Part shown: piece by piece, positions 5,770 to 6,022 of the stretch | Position numbering within the stretch: position 1 is the first letter of the stretch | Layout of the letters: every line of letters begins with the position of its first letter | NCBI GenBank assembly: GCA_910579285.1 | Contig: CAJTTT010000035.1 | Location: 1-6,022, forward strand | Direction: 5' to 3' | Length of the DNA stretch: 6,022 bases | Source: an uncultured Lachnospiraceae bacterium | Lineage (GTDB): Bacteria > Bacillota > Clostridia > Lachnospirales > Lachnospiraceae | Program-made: the position numbers and the translations under genes | The notes under the pieces: model-generated | What the model saw: only the letters and a program-made list of their open reading frames with translations | Told to the model about the DNA's origin: nothing | Database searches by the model: none

Positions 5770-5803
5770 GGGACAAAGAAATCCTTTTAGACTTCTTTGT
5801 CCC
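5770..5803 (-). terminator. 11-bp hairpin between the ABC gene and purF
   Basis: GGGACAAAGAA and TTCTTTGTCCC form a perfect 11-bp stem (5770-5780 with 5793-5803) around a 12-base loop. On the minus strand TTTCT follows, a short T-run, so it may end the ABC transporter transcript. If the candidate promoter at 5813-5841 is real, the hairpin instead lies at the 5' end of the purF leader. Flanking sequence on the + strand is richer in T, but no + strand gene lies upstream. Confidence 0.5.
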
Positions 5804-5812
5804 AACTTGTTT

Positions 5813-5841
5813 ATTTTATCACAGGCAGTTCCTTTTTTCCA
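5813..5841 (-). promoter_or_regulatory. purF: Candidate purF promoter
   Basis: On the minus strand TGGAAA (5836-5841) and TAAAAT (5813-5818, five of six consensus bases) are 17 bases apart, with TGA directly before the second as in an extended -10. The start would be near 5806, giving a leader of about 120 nt that holds the hairpins at 5770-5803 and 5702-5729. A TATAAT at 5860-5865 is an alternative -10 but lacks a recognisable -35. Confidence 0.4.
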
Positions 5842-5885
5842 GTGTCTTTTTACGCTTTTATTATATTGCTTACATGATATCCCCT

Positions 5886-6022
5886 CTACCCTCTCACCAC
5901 CGACAATACCCCGTCCGTCATGCCATAGACCACATCCGCCGCCGCAGCCACCGCATCGTTGTGGGTCACCACGATCACCGCATAGTTGTCCTCGTGAGCC
6001 AGCTTGCACAGAAGCTCCACAA
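5886..6022 (-). CDS. ABC transporter ATP-binding protein, C-terminal end only
   Basis: The last 44 codons of a gene that enters from the right edge; it has no start in the window. Reading from 6020 down to the TAG at 5886-5888 gives VELLCKLAHEDNYAVIVVTHN, then DAVAAAADVVYGMTDGVLS, then VVRG. VIVVTHN carries the H-loop histidine of ABC ATPases, and the following Ala-rich ADVVYGMTDGVL segment is the usual end of LolD/MacB-like (FtsX-associated) ATPases, where Asn after the His is common in Firmicutes. The ATPase would power a membrane partner encoded outside the window. It is on the same strand as purF, about 200 bases upstream of it, and separated from it by a hairpin and a candidate promoter, so it is probably a separate transcript. 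The subfamily is uncertain because the Walker and signature motifs are not visible. Confidence 0.85.
   Translation of the reverse strand, partial: VELLCKLAHEDNYAVIVVTHNDAVAAAADVVYGMTDGVLSVVRG

Noticed and set aside
5685..5885. Purine riboswitch upstream of purF
   Set aside because: I could not find the conserved three-way junction core by eye; only two simple hairpins are visible.

Overview
The window looks like chromosomal DNA from a gut-type Firmicute of the Clostridia, most likely a Lachnospiraceae member. This is inferred from the strong AGGAGG-type ribosome binding sites, moderate GC content, an Fe-S-type PurF, a GH112 phosphorylase and an Rpn-family nuclease gene. The species cannot be named from the sequence alone.

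Left part (1-3027, + strand): a TetR-family regulator (86-706) is followed by a cytoplasmic GH112 phosphorylase (859-3027, 722 aa). That enzyme splits beta-1,3-linked galactosyl-N-acetylhexosamines with phosphate. Both genes are preceded by copies of the same palindrome-rich element of about 64 bp (1-64 and 722-785, 56 of 64 positions identical by hand alignment). A third, shorter relative of the element (795-840) lies just before the phosphorylase ribosome binding site. This is the most interesting non-coding signal here. It is either a shared operator or leader of the regulator and its target, or a dispersed REP-like repeat.

Middle part (3028-4283): a perfect 14-bp inverted repeat separates the phosphorylase from a convergent minus-strand gene. 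That gene encodes an Rpn/PD-(D/E)XK-type putative nuclease (3099-4067) with an in-frame 12-bp tandem repeat. An intergenic stretch with several small palindromes follows.

Right part (4284-6022, - strand): purF (amidophosphoribosyltransferase, first committed step of purine synthesis) has a hairpin-containing leader of about 120 nt. At the edge is the last 44 codons of an ABC transporter ATPase (5886-6022, open at the window edge).

The regulator and phosphorylase probably form one functional unit. The nuclease, purF and the ABC ATPase look functionally unrelated to it and to one another. Start codons of three genes (phosphorylase, nuclease, purF) were moved inward from the longest open frame because of well-placed ribosome binding sites. 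I see no wholly new multi-gene system; the unusual content is mainly in the intergenic repeats.
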